Notes: generated from the sequence alone by a model not told the origin. DNA of 64,000 nucleotides from Bartonella vinsonii subsp. arupensis OK-94-513 (GCF_000278235.1 NZ_JH725038.1:80299-144298); one strand, 5' to 3'. Positions 9,507 to 19,527 are shown, counted from the stretch's first letter. Numbers and translations: made by a program.

Positions 9507-10818
9507 ACTGACTCCGATGTTGGCTTAAACCTGTTTGTATCACGAGAGGTTGCAAAAATGGCTCAAGAAGCTTTAATGTGCGCTCGAATGCACCTGCCAT
9601 GCCGGTTGCTACGTCATAGGCTTTATCAACCATTTCTTGTCGCAATGCTTCGTTTGTTAAAAGCCTATACACTTGTATAGCAAGTTGTTTTGCATCTTGA
9701 ACCATATATGCTGCATCACGGGTTACAAATTTGTCAAACATTTCTTGAAAATTTGAAACATGAGGTCCGGTTAAAATGGCGGATCGAAGCAAAGCTAACT
9801 CCAATGGATTGTGTCCACCATCTCCACATAATGACTTCCCAATGAAAGAAACTTTTGATAAGCGAAGAAAAAGACCCATTTCTCCAATTGTATCGCCCCA
9901 CAAAATGTCTGTATTTGCATTTGGAACAGCATTGTTACTTCTACGGATAAAGCACAAACTCTTTTTGTCGCATTTTCTTATAAGGTCTTCTAAACGTTCA
10001 GGATGGCGAGGCACAATGATTGTTAATAAATCTGGCAAATAATTTTTGAGAATTTTATGAACTTCAAAAGCAATTTCTTCTTCCCCTTCATGGGTTGAAA
10101 CAGCTGCCCAAACTGGGCGATTGCCAATAGCACTACGATAATATGCAAGCAAATCTTGATCTTCAATCGGCAAAACATCAGCCTTGAGATTGCCAGAAAG
10201 CGCAACAGATTTTACCCCAAGGGCGTTGTAATAAGCTACATCTTTTTCATTTTGTCCAATAGCCAAGTCAATATGCTTAAAGATATGTCTGGCAAGAACA
10301 CGCCGTTTTTGCCAAGCTTTAAAAGAACGTTCAGACATATGAGCATTAACAAGAATTTGTGGTATGTGCATTTTTGCAAGTTCTTTAATACGGAGAGGCC
10401 AAATCTCTGATTCACAAATCAATGCTAAATCAGGTTTCCAATGACTGATAAAACGATGCACAGCCAAATCTAAATCCAACGGAGCATATTGATGAATGAG
10501 CCGGTTACCAAACTGCTTTTTTACAAGAGAAGAGGATGTTACAGTGCAGGTTGTTAATAATATATTGATTTTTAATGACAAAATATAATTAATAAGTGGA
10601 ACAAGAGCAAGTGTTTCTCCAACACTTGCCGCATGCAACCAAATTAATGGGCTTTGAGGACGGACTTTATGGCTTTTACCCAAACGCTCTTTTTGGCGCC
10701 CCCATTCTTCTTTTCCACGAACCGCACGAAGAAACAAATAGAAAGGTATAATGGGACGTAAACAAAAACCAATCATCCGATAGATTAAAAGAGCTGCACA
10801 TGCCTTTATTTCCATCAT
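9496..10818 (-). CDS. waaA: 3-deoxy-D-manno-octulosonic acid (Kdo) transferase WaaA
   Basis: Adds Kdo residues from CMP-Kdo to lipid IVA at the cytoplasmic face of the inner membrane. It has an N-terminal hydrophobic anchor, the family sequence [41 protein letters not shown], and the GT30/GT-B donor-side segment [20 protein letters not shown]. The first possible start is a GTG at 10836. I chose the ATG at 10818 because GAGGTGG lies five bases upstream; a second ATG follows immediately. The protein is about 440 residues. It overlaps lpxK by 11 bases. The number of Kdo residues added cannot be deduced. Confidence 0.93.
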   Translation of the reverse strand: MMEIKACAALLIYRMIGFCLRPIIPFYLFLRAVRGKEEWGRQKERLGKSHKVRPQSPLIWLHAASVGETLALVPLINYILSLKINILLTTCTVTSSSLVKKQFGNRLIHQYAPLDLDLAVHRFISHWKPDLALICESEIWPLRIKELAKMHIPQILVNAHMSERSFKAWQKRRVLARHIFKHIDLAIGQNEKDVAYYNALGVKSVALSGNLKADVLPIEDQDLLAYYRSAIGNRPVWAAVSTHEGEEEIAFEVHKILKNYLPDLLTIIVPRHPERLEDLIRKCDKKSLCFIRRSNNAVPNANTDILWGDTIGEMGLFLRLSKVSFIGKSLCGDGGHNPLELALLRSAILTGPHVSNFQEMFDKFVTRDAAYMVQDAKQLAIQVYRLLTNEALRQEMVDKAYDVATGMAGAFERTLKLLEPFLQPLVIQTGLSQHRSQYAY

Positions 10819-11334
10819 TAAAACCACCTCATTCACCTGTTTTAAGACGTCTGTAAGCTTTTTCTATTAAACGATTCATCCATCCTTGTTCATTGCATCA
10901 ATTTTTTATAGCGAGGAGCAAGATATTCTTCGCATTTTAAGCAATAAAAAACGCTTTATTCATGAGAATGCTTTGGAAAACGATATCACAATTTATCCTA
11001 TATTTTTTCAAGAATTTTCTCCCATGACAATATATGTACATAAAGTATGAGATAGTACAGGTAAATAATTTGGCTAATAAAATAATCCCTTTTCTAATTT
11101 TATGCGCTTTATATCCACAATTATAGTGTTTTTTATCAGATTTAAGAGAATTTTGAGCATAAACATTCTCATAGAAACTTATGAATATAAGGTGTTTTAC
11201 TTTTTCTTCTTAGCTTATAAACAAATTTAAACGCTCATTTTTTTGAAATGCCACATTCTAATATTATGTTTAAAAGATTTATTTTTTCAGCATTTGCATA
11301 ATGAGGAAAGTAACAATGTAAAATTCAAGTTTTA
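10819..11334. other. intergenic region between waaA and the DUF4170 gene
   Basis: AT-rich spacer of about 0.5 kb. The short inverted repeat AATAAA-AAACGC-TTTATT near 10945 is the only structure noticed. No ORF has a ribosome binding site or a recognisable product. It probably holds the waaA-lpxK promoter. Confidence 0.45.
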
Positions 11335-11577
11335 TTATGCATCATCCATTTCATTATCAAGAAGGTGATGCAAGTCTACGATGTAATAACGTTGTAATGC
11401 ATTATCTACACTGCTTTGTGCTTTCGCTTGCCATGCTTCCTGAGCTGATTGATAATCTGGAAAAATACCAACTACATCTAAATCATCAAGATTCTTAAAT
11501 TGATTACTTTTAAGATTTTTCAATTCCCCACCAAATACAAGATGCAAAAATTGTTTTTTTTCATTGGCTTCAGTCAT
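11335..11577 (-). CDS. DUF4170 family small protein
   Basis: An 80-residue soluble acidic protein with the DUF4170 pattern (LHLVFGGELKN, GIFPDYQSAQEAWQAKAQSSVDNALQRYYIVDLH). This family is found almost only in Alphaproteobacteria and regularly sits between the cysQ-like phosphatase and waaA, as here. A clean GGAGG lies before the ATG. The function is unknown; the repeated position beside LPS genes hints at a role in envelope synthesis (inference from context only). The gene is separated from the phosphatase by about 45 bases and is probably cotranscribed with it. Confidence 0.85.
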   Translation of the reverse strand: MTEANEKKQFLHLVFGGELKNLKSNQFKNLDDLDVVGIFPDYQSAQEAWQAKAQSSVDNALQRYYIVDLHHLLDNEMDDA

Positions 11578-11622
11578 GGTGCCTCCATATCGTTAAGAAA
11601 TTTTAGCGCATTTTTTATGTGA

Positions 11623-12426
11623 TTAAACTAACTTTGCTTGACGAACAACATCTATCATATTTTGACAGCAATTATTTTTACCCGCAATTAAAAGTCCATA
11701 TTGATAAGGTTCAATTCCGTAAGATATAAAAGGTGCATCAAGCGATAAAAAACATCCTCCACATTCTTGTAGAATAAGATCAGCTGCGGCGATATCCCAT
11801 GCATGACAGTTCGGACGAACCAATACAATATCAATCTCATTTTGGGCAACAAGGACAATACGATATGCAAGAGAGGGAATATAGCGATAAAAACTGATTT
11901 GATTGAGAAAATTATCTGGCAATTTTTGAGCGAGCGATTTATCAAGTGAAACTTTATATTTGCTCTTAATCTGAGATGCCAAAAGAGGAAGTTTTCTGCC
12001 ATTGAATGTAGCCCCTCCACCAATAATAGCGGCATAAACATCGCCCTGAGCTGGACATTGTACAACACCCACGATAGGGCGCCCATTCTCAATAATAGCT
12101 ATTGAAATACACCAATAGGTGTTGCCAGAAAGAAAACCACGCGTTCCATCGATAGGATCAACCACAAAGTAGCGCTCATAGCTTTGTTGTTTCCGATGAT
12201 CTTTAGTTTCTTCTGAAATCCATCCATAATTTGGGCGTGCCCCAAGAAGTTTTTCTTTCAAAAAGTGATCAACTGCAAAATCGGCCTCACTAACTGGTGA
12301 ATTTCCATCTTTTATCCAAACGTCTAACGTGCATCCAAAATACTTCATTGCTAAATCTCCTGCTTGTCGACCAATATCAAGCAAGAGGTTTAAATCAGAA
12401 GAATGATGCGTGTTATTTTCCTGCAA
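11623..12426 (-). CDS. inositol monophosphatase family protein, probable 3'(2'),5'-bisphosphate nucleotidase (CysQ-like)
   Basis: A lithium-sensitive-type sugar/nucleotide phosphatase. The metal-binding motifs are visible: the EE of GWISEETKD, the core DPIDGTRGF, and WDIAAADLILQECGG near the C-terminus. The length of 267 residues fits the family. Possible substrates are 3'-phosphoadenosine 5'-phosphate (CysQ) or inositol phosphate; the sequence alone does not decide, although Rhizobiales members at this locus are usually called CysQ-like. Its start overlaps the pmbA stop by 14 bases, indicating translational coupling, and DUF4170 follows closely. Confidence 0.85.
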   Translation of the reverse strand: MQENNTHHSSDLNLLLDIGRQAGDLAMKYFGCTLDVWIKDGNSPVSEADFAVDHFLKEKLLGARPNYGWISEETKDHRKQQSYERYFVVDPIDGTRGFLSGNTYWCISIAIIENGRPIVGVVQCPAQGDVYAAIIGGGATFNGRKLPLLASQIKSKYKVSLDKSLAQKLPDNFLNQISFYRYIPSLAYRIVLVAQNEIDIVLVRPNCHAWDIAAADLILQECGGCFLSLDAPFISYGIEPYQYGLLIAGKNNCCQNMIDVVRQAKLV

Positions 12427-13744
12427 GTGTTATTCCTTCAATTAATAATGTTGGTGCTGCTGTACTATAACGCCGATCTATATCGTTCGCAGGTGTTAAA
12501 TGTGCTAACATATGGAGTAAATCAGAACCTAGTGTTACTTCGCTTACTGGATAAGCAATTTCGCCATTTTCAATCCAAAAACCAGAAGCACCACGACTGT
12601 ACTGTCCTGTAACGAAATCAATGCCATGCCCAAATAATTCTGTAACATAGAATCCAGTACGCAAATTTTTTATCATATCATGAGGCGAAATTAAACTCGG
12701 TTCAATAGCAAAATTGGTACTTGCTGGTTGAACCAATGATGCTGAACGTACACCATGACCATTGGTTTCAAGCCCCAATTCACGCGCTGAAGATGATGAA
12801 AGAAGCCAGTTTTTTAAAATACCATTTTCAATAATATTCAATGTTTGCCCCTCTACTCCTTCTCCATCAAAAGGACGAGAAGCATTTCCACGCAATCGCA
12901 AAGGTTGATCTGTCACATAAACATCTGATTTCATCACTGCTTTTCCTAAGAAATTTTGTAAAAGGCTCGTTTTACGAGCTACAGATGCTCCATTCACCAT
13001 ACATGCGATATGCCCAGCAATTCCGCGAGCCGTACGTGGATCAAAAATAACATCCACAACCTTTGTGGTAGCACGAACCGCTCCCAAACGCCGAACTGCT
13101 CTCATTCCTGCATTTTTTCCCACAATTTCTGCTGCTTCCAAATCAGCAAAATGGAGGGCAGTTGTATAATCATAATCCCTCTCCATTGCTGTACCCTCAC
13201 CAGCTACAGCACTACAAGAACGTGAAAAATAACTGGAATGATAAGCCCCACAAAAACCATCGCTTGTTACAAGAACAAACCCACTCCGGCCATAAGCTGT
13301 TGTAGCTCCACCAGAATTGCTTACTCCTTTAACATCGAGGGCTGCTGCCTCCGTTTTTAAAGCATCTTCTGTTAAAAAATGGCTATGTGGAATAAAATCA
13401 TCAAAAAGATCAAGATCTTTAGGGTGTGTAACCAAATAGTCTTTATTTGCCAAACCTTCAAATAAACTGTCAGGAGAAGCTTTTGCCATTGCAACAACAC
13501 GCTCTGCTAGTTCTTGCGGATAAGCCGTTAAATTAGCAGAAACACTTGCTACTTTTTTGCCCACAAAAACCCTCAATGTAAAATCATTGCTTTCTGAAGC
13601 TTCTGTCGATTCGACTTTTCCACAACGAACTGATACACCGGTAGAATGTGTACGGACAATAACAGCATCAGCAGCATCTGCTCCAGAACGTCTCGCAGCT
13701 TCAACCAACGAAGCAGCTTTATCAATCTGGTTTTTGTCGGTCAT
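12413..13744 (-). CDS. pmbA: TldD/PmbA family metalloprotease subunit, PmbA (TldE) type
   Basis: TldD and PmbA (TldE) form a heterodimeric cytoplasmic protease that removes leader peptides (microcin B17 in E. coli) and degrades unfolded peptides. The product has the PmbA-type N-terminal domain (GADAADAVIVRTHSTGVSVRCGKVE) and C-terminal region (ELGLETNGHGVRS, VTELFGHGIDFVTGQYSRGASGFWIENGEI). No HExxxH metal motif is seen, as expected for the PmbA partner rather than TldD. I chose the ATG giving MTDKNQIDKAA, with GGGAG seven bases upstream. That removes a 35-residue extension and gives 443 residues. The catalytic partner TldD is not in the window. Confidence 0.9.
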   Translation of the reverse strand: MTDKNQIDKAASLVEAARRSGADAADAVIVRTHSTGVSVRCGKVESTEASESNDFTLRVFVGKKVASVSANLTAYPQELAERVVAMAKASPDSLFEGLANKDYLVTHPKDLDLFDDFIPHSHFLTEDALKTEAAALDVKGVSNSGGATTAYGRSGFVLVTSDGFCGAYHSSYFSRSCSAVAGEGTAMERDYDYTTALHFADLEAAEIVGKNAGMRAVRRLGAVRATTKVVDVIFDPRTARGIAGHIACMVNGASVARKTSLLQNFLGKAVMKSDVYVTDQPLRLRGNASRPFDGEGVEGQTLNIIENGILKNWLLSSSSARELGLETNGHGVRSASLVQPASTNFAIEPSLISPHDMIKNLRTGFYVTELFGHGIDFVTGQYSRGASGFWIENGEIAYPVSEVTLGSDLLHMLAHLTPANDIDRRYSTAAPTLLIEGITLAGK

Positions 13745-14701
13745 TATAGACTCCCTTAAATATTTATTATTTATATAGATAAGCAATTTGGCGAATTCAT
13801 ATAAAATGTAATTTTGTATGCTTATCAATATAAATACTCGCATACACACGTTCTTTTAATAAATCGAACGATTTTTTTCAGCTTCTTTCAAAAAAAAGCA
13901 AGTAAGATCTCTTTGGCTTCAGCTGTTCTAATTTGCTCACTGTCATCAGTAAGTCAAATCCATATTTATATAAAACCAATGGAAAATTGTGCGCTGACAC
14001 TTAATTTTAAACTCAAAAACTGCAAAACGGACTAGACCACATACATTTGAGTCTTAAACTAAAGCTGCGATTATCTTTTCTCATGCGTGATAATTGATTA
14101 GCTACTTTGTCCATTAAAGAGGAAAATCCTGATCAACTTCTTCTATATTTATTTCTCAGATTCAGTTTGGAAATTAAGAGTATTCAATATAATTAATTTG
14201 GAAAAATAGCATTTCATAGTCTTTTTAATAAGCACAAAGATATTTGCCAGTCATGAGATATCTCTGTGTCTAAAAAAACAATCATTTTTTGAATAGATGC
14301 ACTTAAAGAGAGTTAGAGTATTTTTATGGAGTCAATATTGCACTTATTTATCACGTGGTATCTTTCAAGGTATACTTTCAAAGGAGTCATAAAAGAAGAA
14401 ATTATTTGATTTTATAAGTTTTTTTATAGAACAACAATTAACAGGTGCAACTTTCCTATTTTTAGCTAAAAAAATGCTGAAGCTTTTGTATGATAAAATA
14501 GAATTAAGTTATCTTATAAGAACTTTATTATAGAATTGATCCTTTGATGTCCTTATTAGGTTTAAATAAATAATGACCATATACCTCATGGGCAATTGGT
14601 TAGTTAAACATGCATGGTTCAAAGACTCAACTTTAATGTGGGCTAAACTTCTGCGTCATCTTTTTTTGACGAATTCAATTTTCTTAAATGAGTAAGCGTA
14701 G
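13745..14701. other. long spacer (about 0.95 kb) with no supported gene
   Basis: Strongly AT-rich sequence upstream of pmbA. An open frame of about 70 codons near its left end has no ribosome binding site and no family resemblance, and I do not consider it real. A small hairpin (CGTCA and TGACG around a T-rich loop) lies near 14652-14671, at the 3' side of the SRPBCC gene. Spacers of this size are typical of genomes losing genes, but no identifiable gene remnant was found. Confidence 0.45.
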
Positions 14702-15151
14702 CTATAGAAAAGATTTATCACCATTAAGAGCACGACGGCTCATTTCGATCATTGCATCACGAAGGTGTAATTTAATCTTTGATCCAATAAGCACTCCAAA
14801 TAAAGGAGAAAATAAGCCAGACATAGTTACTGTATGGCGAATTTTATTTTTTGAAGAATCAGATTTTGTTGAGCTAATATATTCATGATCAAAAATTATG
14901 CGTGTGAAAGGAAGTTTAGCATAATTAGAAAAACAAACATTTTTTATAACTTTATCAAGTGTAAAGGTTACTTTCGGTCCTTTTTTAGGTTTCATTTGTC
15001 CTACAGCTCCTGTTTTGAAAGCACTAGGAAGCTCTACCCATTCAAGTTCGTGATCCCAACAAGGCCATGTTGCTACGTCTTGCCACATAGCCCAAATTTG
15101 TTCAGCACTTGCTTGTGTGTTAATCTCTTCGCTATGTGTCCATTTAAACAT
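14702..15151 (-). CDS. SRPBCC (START-like/polyketide cyclase) superfamily protein
   Basis: A small soluble protein with a hydrophobic-cavity helix-grip fold, seen from the family-type opening WTHSEEINTQASAEQIWAMWQDVATWPCWDHELEWVEL and the C-terminal helix region. Members bind lipids or other hydrophobic ligands; the ligand here cannot be predicted. I prefer the ATG giving MFKWTH, because CAGGGGA lies about six bases upstream; another ATG lies six codons earlier. That gives 149 residues. The gene stands alone between long spacers. There is no signal peptide. Confidence 0.75.
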   Translation of the reverse strand: MFKWTHSEEINTQASAEQIWAMWQDVATWPCWDHELEWVELPSAFKTGAVGQMKPKKGPKVTFTLDKVIKNVCFSNYAKLPFTRIIFDHEYISSTKSDSSKNKIRHTVTMSGLFSPLFGVLIGSKIKLHLRDAMIEMSRRALNGDKSFL

Positions 15152-15392
15152 GAGAGTCCCCTGTTTCATAAAAAAATCCGTTTAATAGATAGGCTATATA
15201 GGATTCAAGCCAAAAGAAATTCTTAAACTTAAGACATTCATTTCTATCTCATCCCAGTTTCAAACAGCAGTGTCATGACAAATAATGCGTTGGTACCAAT
15301 CTCTTTAGACTATGCTTTAATTAAAAGAAGCCATTCAGTCTCTAAAAGAGGTCTTCTTTACAATACTTGAAATAACAAAAATAGATGAATAA

Positions 15393-15812
15393 TTAGCCAT
15401 CATGGATTCCCATGGCTTTGCGAATTCGGGTTGCATCATAAGCTGTAATTTCGAAAAAACCTCGCCTTGCTAACATCCCCCAACGAGGATTGGATAGAAA
15501 TTCTAGACCTTGAATTTCTTTTAAAACAACAGGTTTTGCTTGTTTATTAAAGAGAACGTCTTTTCGAAAAGGTGTAAAATCAGGAGTTTGCTCTACTTGA
15601 TAAATGTTGTTGTCTTTAAACACACACTGAAACTCTATAGTTTGAAGAATTTTTCCAGTGCTCATTTCACTCCGTGGACAGTAAATGAAGACTTCATCTC
15701 CCTTAGATGTTTTTTGAAGTGGACCAGCCTTACCGTGACAGACTTGAAGGAAACCTAATTTGGCTGCAAGGCGAGCGTGATCTCGGGAAATTATAGCTAT
15801 CCAATGTTTCAT
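15393..15812 (-). CDS. EVE domain-containing protein
   Basis: A 139-residue protein consisting of one EVE domain (PUA-like fold). It begins MKHWIAIISRDHARLAAKLGFLQVCHGKAGPLQK and contains GDEVFIYCPRSEM and a GLEFLSNPRWGMLARRGFFEI segment typical of the family. EVE domains are related to YTH and PUA domains and bind modified bases in DNA or RNA; stand-alone EVE proteins are common in Proteobacteria and their target is mostly unknown. I chose the second Met because the domain starts there, although the ribosome binding site is weak. No restriction enzyme or toxin partner lies next to it, so a defence role is not supported by context. Confidence 0.75.
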   Translation of the reverse strand: MKHWIAIISRDHARLAAKLGFLQVCHGKAGPLQKTSKGDEVFIYCPRSEMSTGKILQTIEFQCVFKDNNIYQVEQTPDFTPFRKDVLFNKQAKPVVLKEIQGLEFLSNPRWGMLARRGFFEITAYDATRIRKAMGIHDG

Positions 15813-16479
15813 TTTATATTCATTCTTTCGCAAAGTAAGCAATATTTTCTACACGAAGTGAAATATCTCTTTTAAAGTCATAACAGAGAGGGATTTTTCA
15901 CACCGTTTAAGGTATAGATGCAACCTGAATAAATTAAATCTGTAAATTTCTTATAAGCGGTTAATAATATTGGATAGAGAAAAAAATATAATGCTTGTTG
16001 TGAAATGCAATTTTGCAATGAAGATTACATAAATAATTATTGAATTAGAAGCAGAATTCAGGATTATTAAAATCTCTCAAATGAATTACTTAGCAGTGCC
16101 TTTTTAAAAAGGGATATATTCCATTGTTGCTAATCTTCTAGCTCATACTATACCTTTAAAGCATGAAGACATAGCAAAGTACGATACGCGAATTAAAAAT
16201 AACGAGGAAATGTTTTATTTGGTGTGCAAGCCTTTGATGAAAAGATAAGTTTTTTTACGATTCTTTCTATAGCTTGCTGTTCATGAACAAGACACAGCTT
16301 ACATATACAGTTAAGTTAATGGTATTTAGCATTAAAATTGTATATAGTTTAAATGGTATTGCTAACAGCTTTGTATGACATACAATAAGATTCAATTGTG
16401 CATTGTAAAGATAGATGAACGGGTAAGTTAAAAATAATTAGAACAGACTCTTATTTGTGTTTTATTTTAAAAAGTTAAG
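15813..16479. other. spacer between the EVE gene and tRNA-Thr, nothing recognised
   Basis: About 0.67 kb of AT-rich sequence. No ORF has both a start signal and a recognisable product, and no strong hairpin was noticed. Confidence 0.45.
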
Positions 16480-16555
16480 TGGTGCCGCATGCCGGATTTG
16501 AACCAGCGACCCCATCATTACGAATGATGTGCTCTACCAACTGAGCTAATGCGGC
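16480..16555 (-). tRNA. tRNA-Thr, anticodon CGT
   Basis: On the minus strand a full cloverleaf can be drawn: acceptor GCCGCAT paired with ATGCGGC, D arm TAGCTCAGTTGGTAGAGCA, anticodon stem CATCA/TGATG with loop TTCGTAA, and a T loop in GGTTCAAATCC. The anticodon is CGT, which reads ACG. The CCA end is encoded in the DNA. The total is 76 bases. Confidence 0.96.
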
Positions 16556-17024
16556 CTAGGTTTGTATATAACGAGACAACAGTCAGTTTGAGGGTAATAG
16601 CCAAAAGTACATACAAAAGCAAGTATGCATTTTTTTCAATACTTTATAACATGCTGTAATTATTGAGGGAGGAGGAGGGAAATGCAAGGGCTTGAGAGCA
16701 GAACAATATTTTTGATCTTGATGCTGTAAAATGCTTTCCAATTTAAGATTACATTTAAACTTAGAAGTTGGTATGAAAGCGCATCTTTGGAGTGGAAAAA
16801 ATGATGGCAAAATATCCTCGTAAAGATATTTTCTGCTTCTTCTATGCAGAGGAAAGATATTGAGTAAACGGCTAGAGGAATAAAAGGTATCCTCCACCTT
16901 TATAATGTGAAGATAAGATCAGTGGAGTGAGTAGAAAAAGGACTTCTCATTCTTATAAAAATGAGAATAAAAAGAGGGCTTAATAAATTAAATACGTTTT
17001 TCTATTTAAGACGGAGTAAGAAAC
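16556..17024. other. spacer between tRNA-Thr and slyX
   Basis: It contains the tRNA-Thr promoter side and the slyX upstream region. An open frame of 104 codons on the minus strand has a biased, non-conserved composition and no ribosome binding site, and is probably not a gene. Confidence 0.45.
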
Positions 17025-17231
17025 ATGTCGGACGAAAATAGGCTAATAGAATTAGAAACGAAGCTAGCTTATCAGGAAAAGCTTATTGACGAGCTTTCTT
17101 GCGTGGTAACTGATCAATGGAAAAGTTTGAATGAGATATCTAAAAAAATTAATGTTTTAATGAGGAAATTTTCGGATTTAGAAGAACGGAGAGTTTTCGA
17201 AGATACTATTCCTCCATCTTCTCATCGATAG
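17025..17231 (+). CDS. slyX: SlyX family protein
   Basis: A 68-residue protein with the SlyX pattern: LIELETKLAYQEKLIDELSCVVTDQWKSLNEISKKINVLM, a predicted coiled coil across most of its length, ending in a short Pro/Ser-rich tail (IPPSSHR), where the family usually has PPHY. The function is not established; it was named for proximity to slyD in E. coli. The start is ATG with GGAG about eight bases upstream. It stands alone here. Confidence 0.85.
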   Translation: MSDENRLIELETKLAYQEKLIDELSCVVTDQWKSLNEISKKINVLMRKFSDLEERRVFEDTIPPSSHR

Positions 17232-17545
17232 AGATATTAGATACTTTTTGTAGATTGCAAATTTTCTCGGTAATTGTTTCTGGATTTTTTTTATGATAAC
17301 CATAGTCGTTTACCGCTCAGTTTTTTATTTTAACGCGTTCTGTTAGACGTGTAGAATAGATTTTATAAGATTTGGAACTTTCCTTTATTATTTAAGAAAT
17401 TGTTCATCTTATTACAGAAGTCATTCCCGTATGTGATTCATGGTGCTGAAAAACAGAATAAACTTTTAGAGAGGGAAATTAGCAATCATATAACTATTGC
17501 CTTCCTGTACAGATTTTCTTTATAGGTGGAATGAGAGGGGTAAAT
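17232..17545. other. spacer between slyX and the small membrane protein
   Basis: About 0.3 kb, AT-rich, between convergent genes. No clear terminator hairpin with a T run and no coding signal was seen. Confidence 0.4.
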
Positions 17546-17878
17546 TTAGTAGATTTCTTTTATATATGTTTTTTTGTGAAAAGGCTTTTGTTTCTCGTGA
17601 TTTAAGATACAACATACTATTGCTAACGCACCAAGAATAGACCATGCTGGTAAACAAGTAAAAGCAATACAGATTGAGGATAGGAAAGCTGGTATGATGT
17701 TACGTATAGACTGGTTAAGCCCATAGATATCTGTTTGTAGAAGGTTTGCTAGCATTTTATTCAAGGGGGTTATCGTCAAATATGACGTGCTTACAGAGTA
17801 TGCGCTGTCAATGACCAATACTATAATTGTTAGTGTAACAAAAATGAAAGTCATTAATTTGAGTAAAAGACGGAGCAT
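17546..17878 (-). CDS. small integral membrane protein, function unknown
   Basis: A 110-residue product starting MLRLLLKLMTFIFVTLTIIVLVIDSAYS. It has one hydrophobic segment at about residues 5-28 and a second at about 65-90 (FLSSICIAFTCLPAWSILGALAIVCCIL), with a short loop in between and a basic C-terminal tail. I chose this ATG because AGGAAGA precedes it; a longer frame begins 14 codons earlier. The layout (an N-terminal segment ending in a D-x-x-x-S motif, then a loop, then PAWSILGALAI) resembles a short conserved membrane protein of Rhizobiales, but I cannot name it. It diverges from the permease gene downstream. Confidence 0.65.
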   Translation of the reverse strand: MLRLLLKLMTFIFVTLTIIVLVIDSAYSVSTSYLTITPLNKMLANLLQTDIYGLNQSIRNIIPAFLSSICIAFTCLPAWSILGALAIVCCILNHEKQKPFHKKTYIKEIY

Positions 17879-18056
17879 ATTTTCTTCCTGTAATTTTAGC
17901 GCATCATTCGCATAATGCATAGAAAAACAAGGAGTTGCATTATGACAAGGAAATAAGTTTACGTTCTTTTTGTATTTTTTTGAAAAAGATGCATAAAAGC
18001 TATGTTTATGTTACTTCGATAAAAATTTAGGTTGAATACAACAAAAGTAATGAGGA

Positions 18057-19487
18057 ATGATGTTTGAGGAAAAACATAATGAATTGAAGCGTAATCTTCA
18101 AAATCGTCACGTTCAAATGATTGCTTTAGGAGGAGTTATTGGAACGGGTCTTTTCTATGGATCAACAGAATCTATAAAATTGGCTGGTCCTTCAACCATT
18201 CTTGCTTATCTTTTTGGGGGACTGATTATCTATTTCATTATGCGAATGCTTGGTGAGATGTCGGTAGAAGAACCAACATCGGGTGCTTTTAGTTTCTTTG
18301 CCTATAAATATTGGGGGAGTTTAGCTGGTTTCATAACGGGTTGGAATTATTGGTTTCTTTATATTCTCGTTAGTATGACCGAACTTACAGTTATAGGATT
18401 TTATCTAGATCATTGGATTTTTATTGATCATTGGAAGTCATCGTTCATCATTCTTTTGCTGGTGACATTAATCAATTTGTTGAATGTTCGTTTTTATGGT
18501 GAATTTGAATTTTTCTTGGCTTTAATTAAAGTCGCTGCTGTTGTTGGTATGATTATTTTTGGATTGTTTCTCATTTTCACTGGAATAGATGGGAATCAAG
18601 TGGGCATCCACCATCTTTGGGCTCATGGCGGTTTTTTCCCTTATGGTGCAATAGGAGTTGTTTTGGCTACGTGTGTGGTGATGTTTTCATTTGGAGGAAC
18701 AGAACTGATTGGTATTGCTGCTGGGGAAGTATCAAATCCACAAAAAACAATACCAATCGCTATTCGTAAAGTTATGTGGAGGATTGTAATTTTTTATATT
18801 GGCTCTATTAGTGTTATTATGACGATAAGCCCGTGGAATATGATCGGGCAAAAAGGTAGCCCTTTTGTTACAATCTTTGAAACCATAGGAATTCCAGCTG
18901 CTGCTCATATTTTGAATTTTGTGGTCATTATGGCTGCCATTTCAGTTTACAATAGTGGTATTTATTCCAATGGTCGTATGCTTTACAGTTTAGCTATACA
19001 AAAAAATGCTCCACATATTTTTAGTAAACTGAGTGCTGCTCGTGTTCCTTATGTGGCTATCCTGTTTTCATCGTTTTGTACTGCGATAATTATTGTCGTT
19101 AATGCTCTTATTCCTGATAATAGTTTTATGCGGATCATGGCTCTTGCAACAGCAGCAGCGGTTATTACTTGGGCTATTATTGTTATTGTTCATTTAAAAT
19201 TTCGAAAAGCACATAAAAACAGAAAAGAGGACTTTATTTATGCGTTTGGTTTATATCCTTACGCTAACTATCTTTGCCTTTGTTTTCTTGCTTTGTTATT
19301 TTGCATAATGTTTGTAAGTGGCTTTGGAAAAAATGGGTTAATGACTCGACTTTTTGATATGATAGGAATAGAGATGCCCTTTCTTGGAACATATATTCCT
19401 GCGCAGATGCCTGACATGAGTTTGGCAGTTATTATTATTCCTATATGGTGCTTGTTTTTACTCTTAGGCTATAAACTTAAGCGATAG
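18057..19487 (+). CDS. amino-acid permease, APC superfamily (AAT family)
   Basis: An inner-membrane amino-acid:proton symporter of 476 residues with about twelve hydrophobic segments. The first segment contains the APC signature IALGGVIGTGLFYGS, followed by GPSTILAYLFGG and the conserved GEMSVEEPTSGAFSFFAYKYWG and GWNYWFLYI. These features place it in the AAT group (ProY, GabP, AnsP, CycA and LysP relatives). The substrate cannot be fixed; proline, D-alanine/glycine or GABA are candidates. Two tandem ATGs occur and the GAGGA before them is very close, so the exact start is uncertain by one codon. The biotin transporter genes follow after 40 bases and may be in the same transcript. Confidence 0.9.
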   Translation: MMFEEKHNELKRNLQNRHVQMIALGGVIGTGLFYGSTESIKLAGPSTILAYLFGGLIIYFIMRMLGEMSVEEPTSGAFSFFAYKYWGSLAGFITGWNYWFLYILVSMTELTVIGFYLDHWIFIDHWKSSFIILLLVTLINLLNVRFYGEFEFFLALIKVAAVVGMIIFGLFLIFTGIDGNQVGIHHLWAHGGFFPYGAIGVVLATCVVMFSFGGTELIGIAAGEVSNPQKTIPIAIRKVMWRIVIFYIGSISVIMTISPWNMIGQKGSPFVTIFETIGIPAAAHILNFVVIMAAISVYNSGIYSNGRMLYSLAIQKNAPHIFSKLSAARVPYVAILFSSFCTAIIIVVNALIPDNSFMRIMALATAAAVITWAIIVIVHLKFRKAHKNRKEDFIYAFGLYPYANYLCLCFLALLFCIMFVSGFGKNGLMTRLFDMIGIEMPFLGTYIPAQMPDMSLAVIIIPIWCLFLLLGYKLKR

Positions 19488-19527
19488 CAGTAGAAAAGGT
19501 AATAAAAGGGATTGATTGGAATAAATC

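Noticed and set aside
11100-11130. TATCCACA-like sequence resembling a DnaA box
   Set aside because: A single imperfect copy without a cluster, AT-rich unwinding element plus neighbouring dnaA/hemE genes is not evidence for an origin.
13814-14035. 73-codon frame in the spacer upstream of pmbA
   Set aside because: No ribosome binding site. The sequence is typical of translated AT-rich non-coding DNA.
16583-16897. 104-codon open frame on the minus strand beside tRNA-Thr
   Set aside because: No ribosome binding site, odd residue composition with no domain or membrane pattern, and it lies between a tRNA gene and slyX. Most likely a chance ORF.
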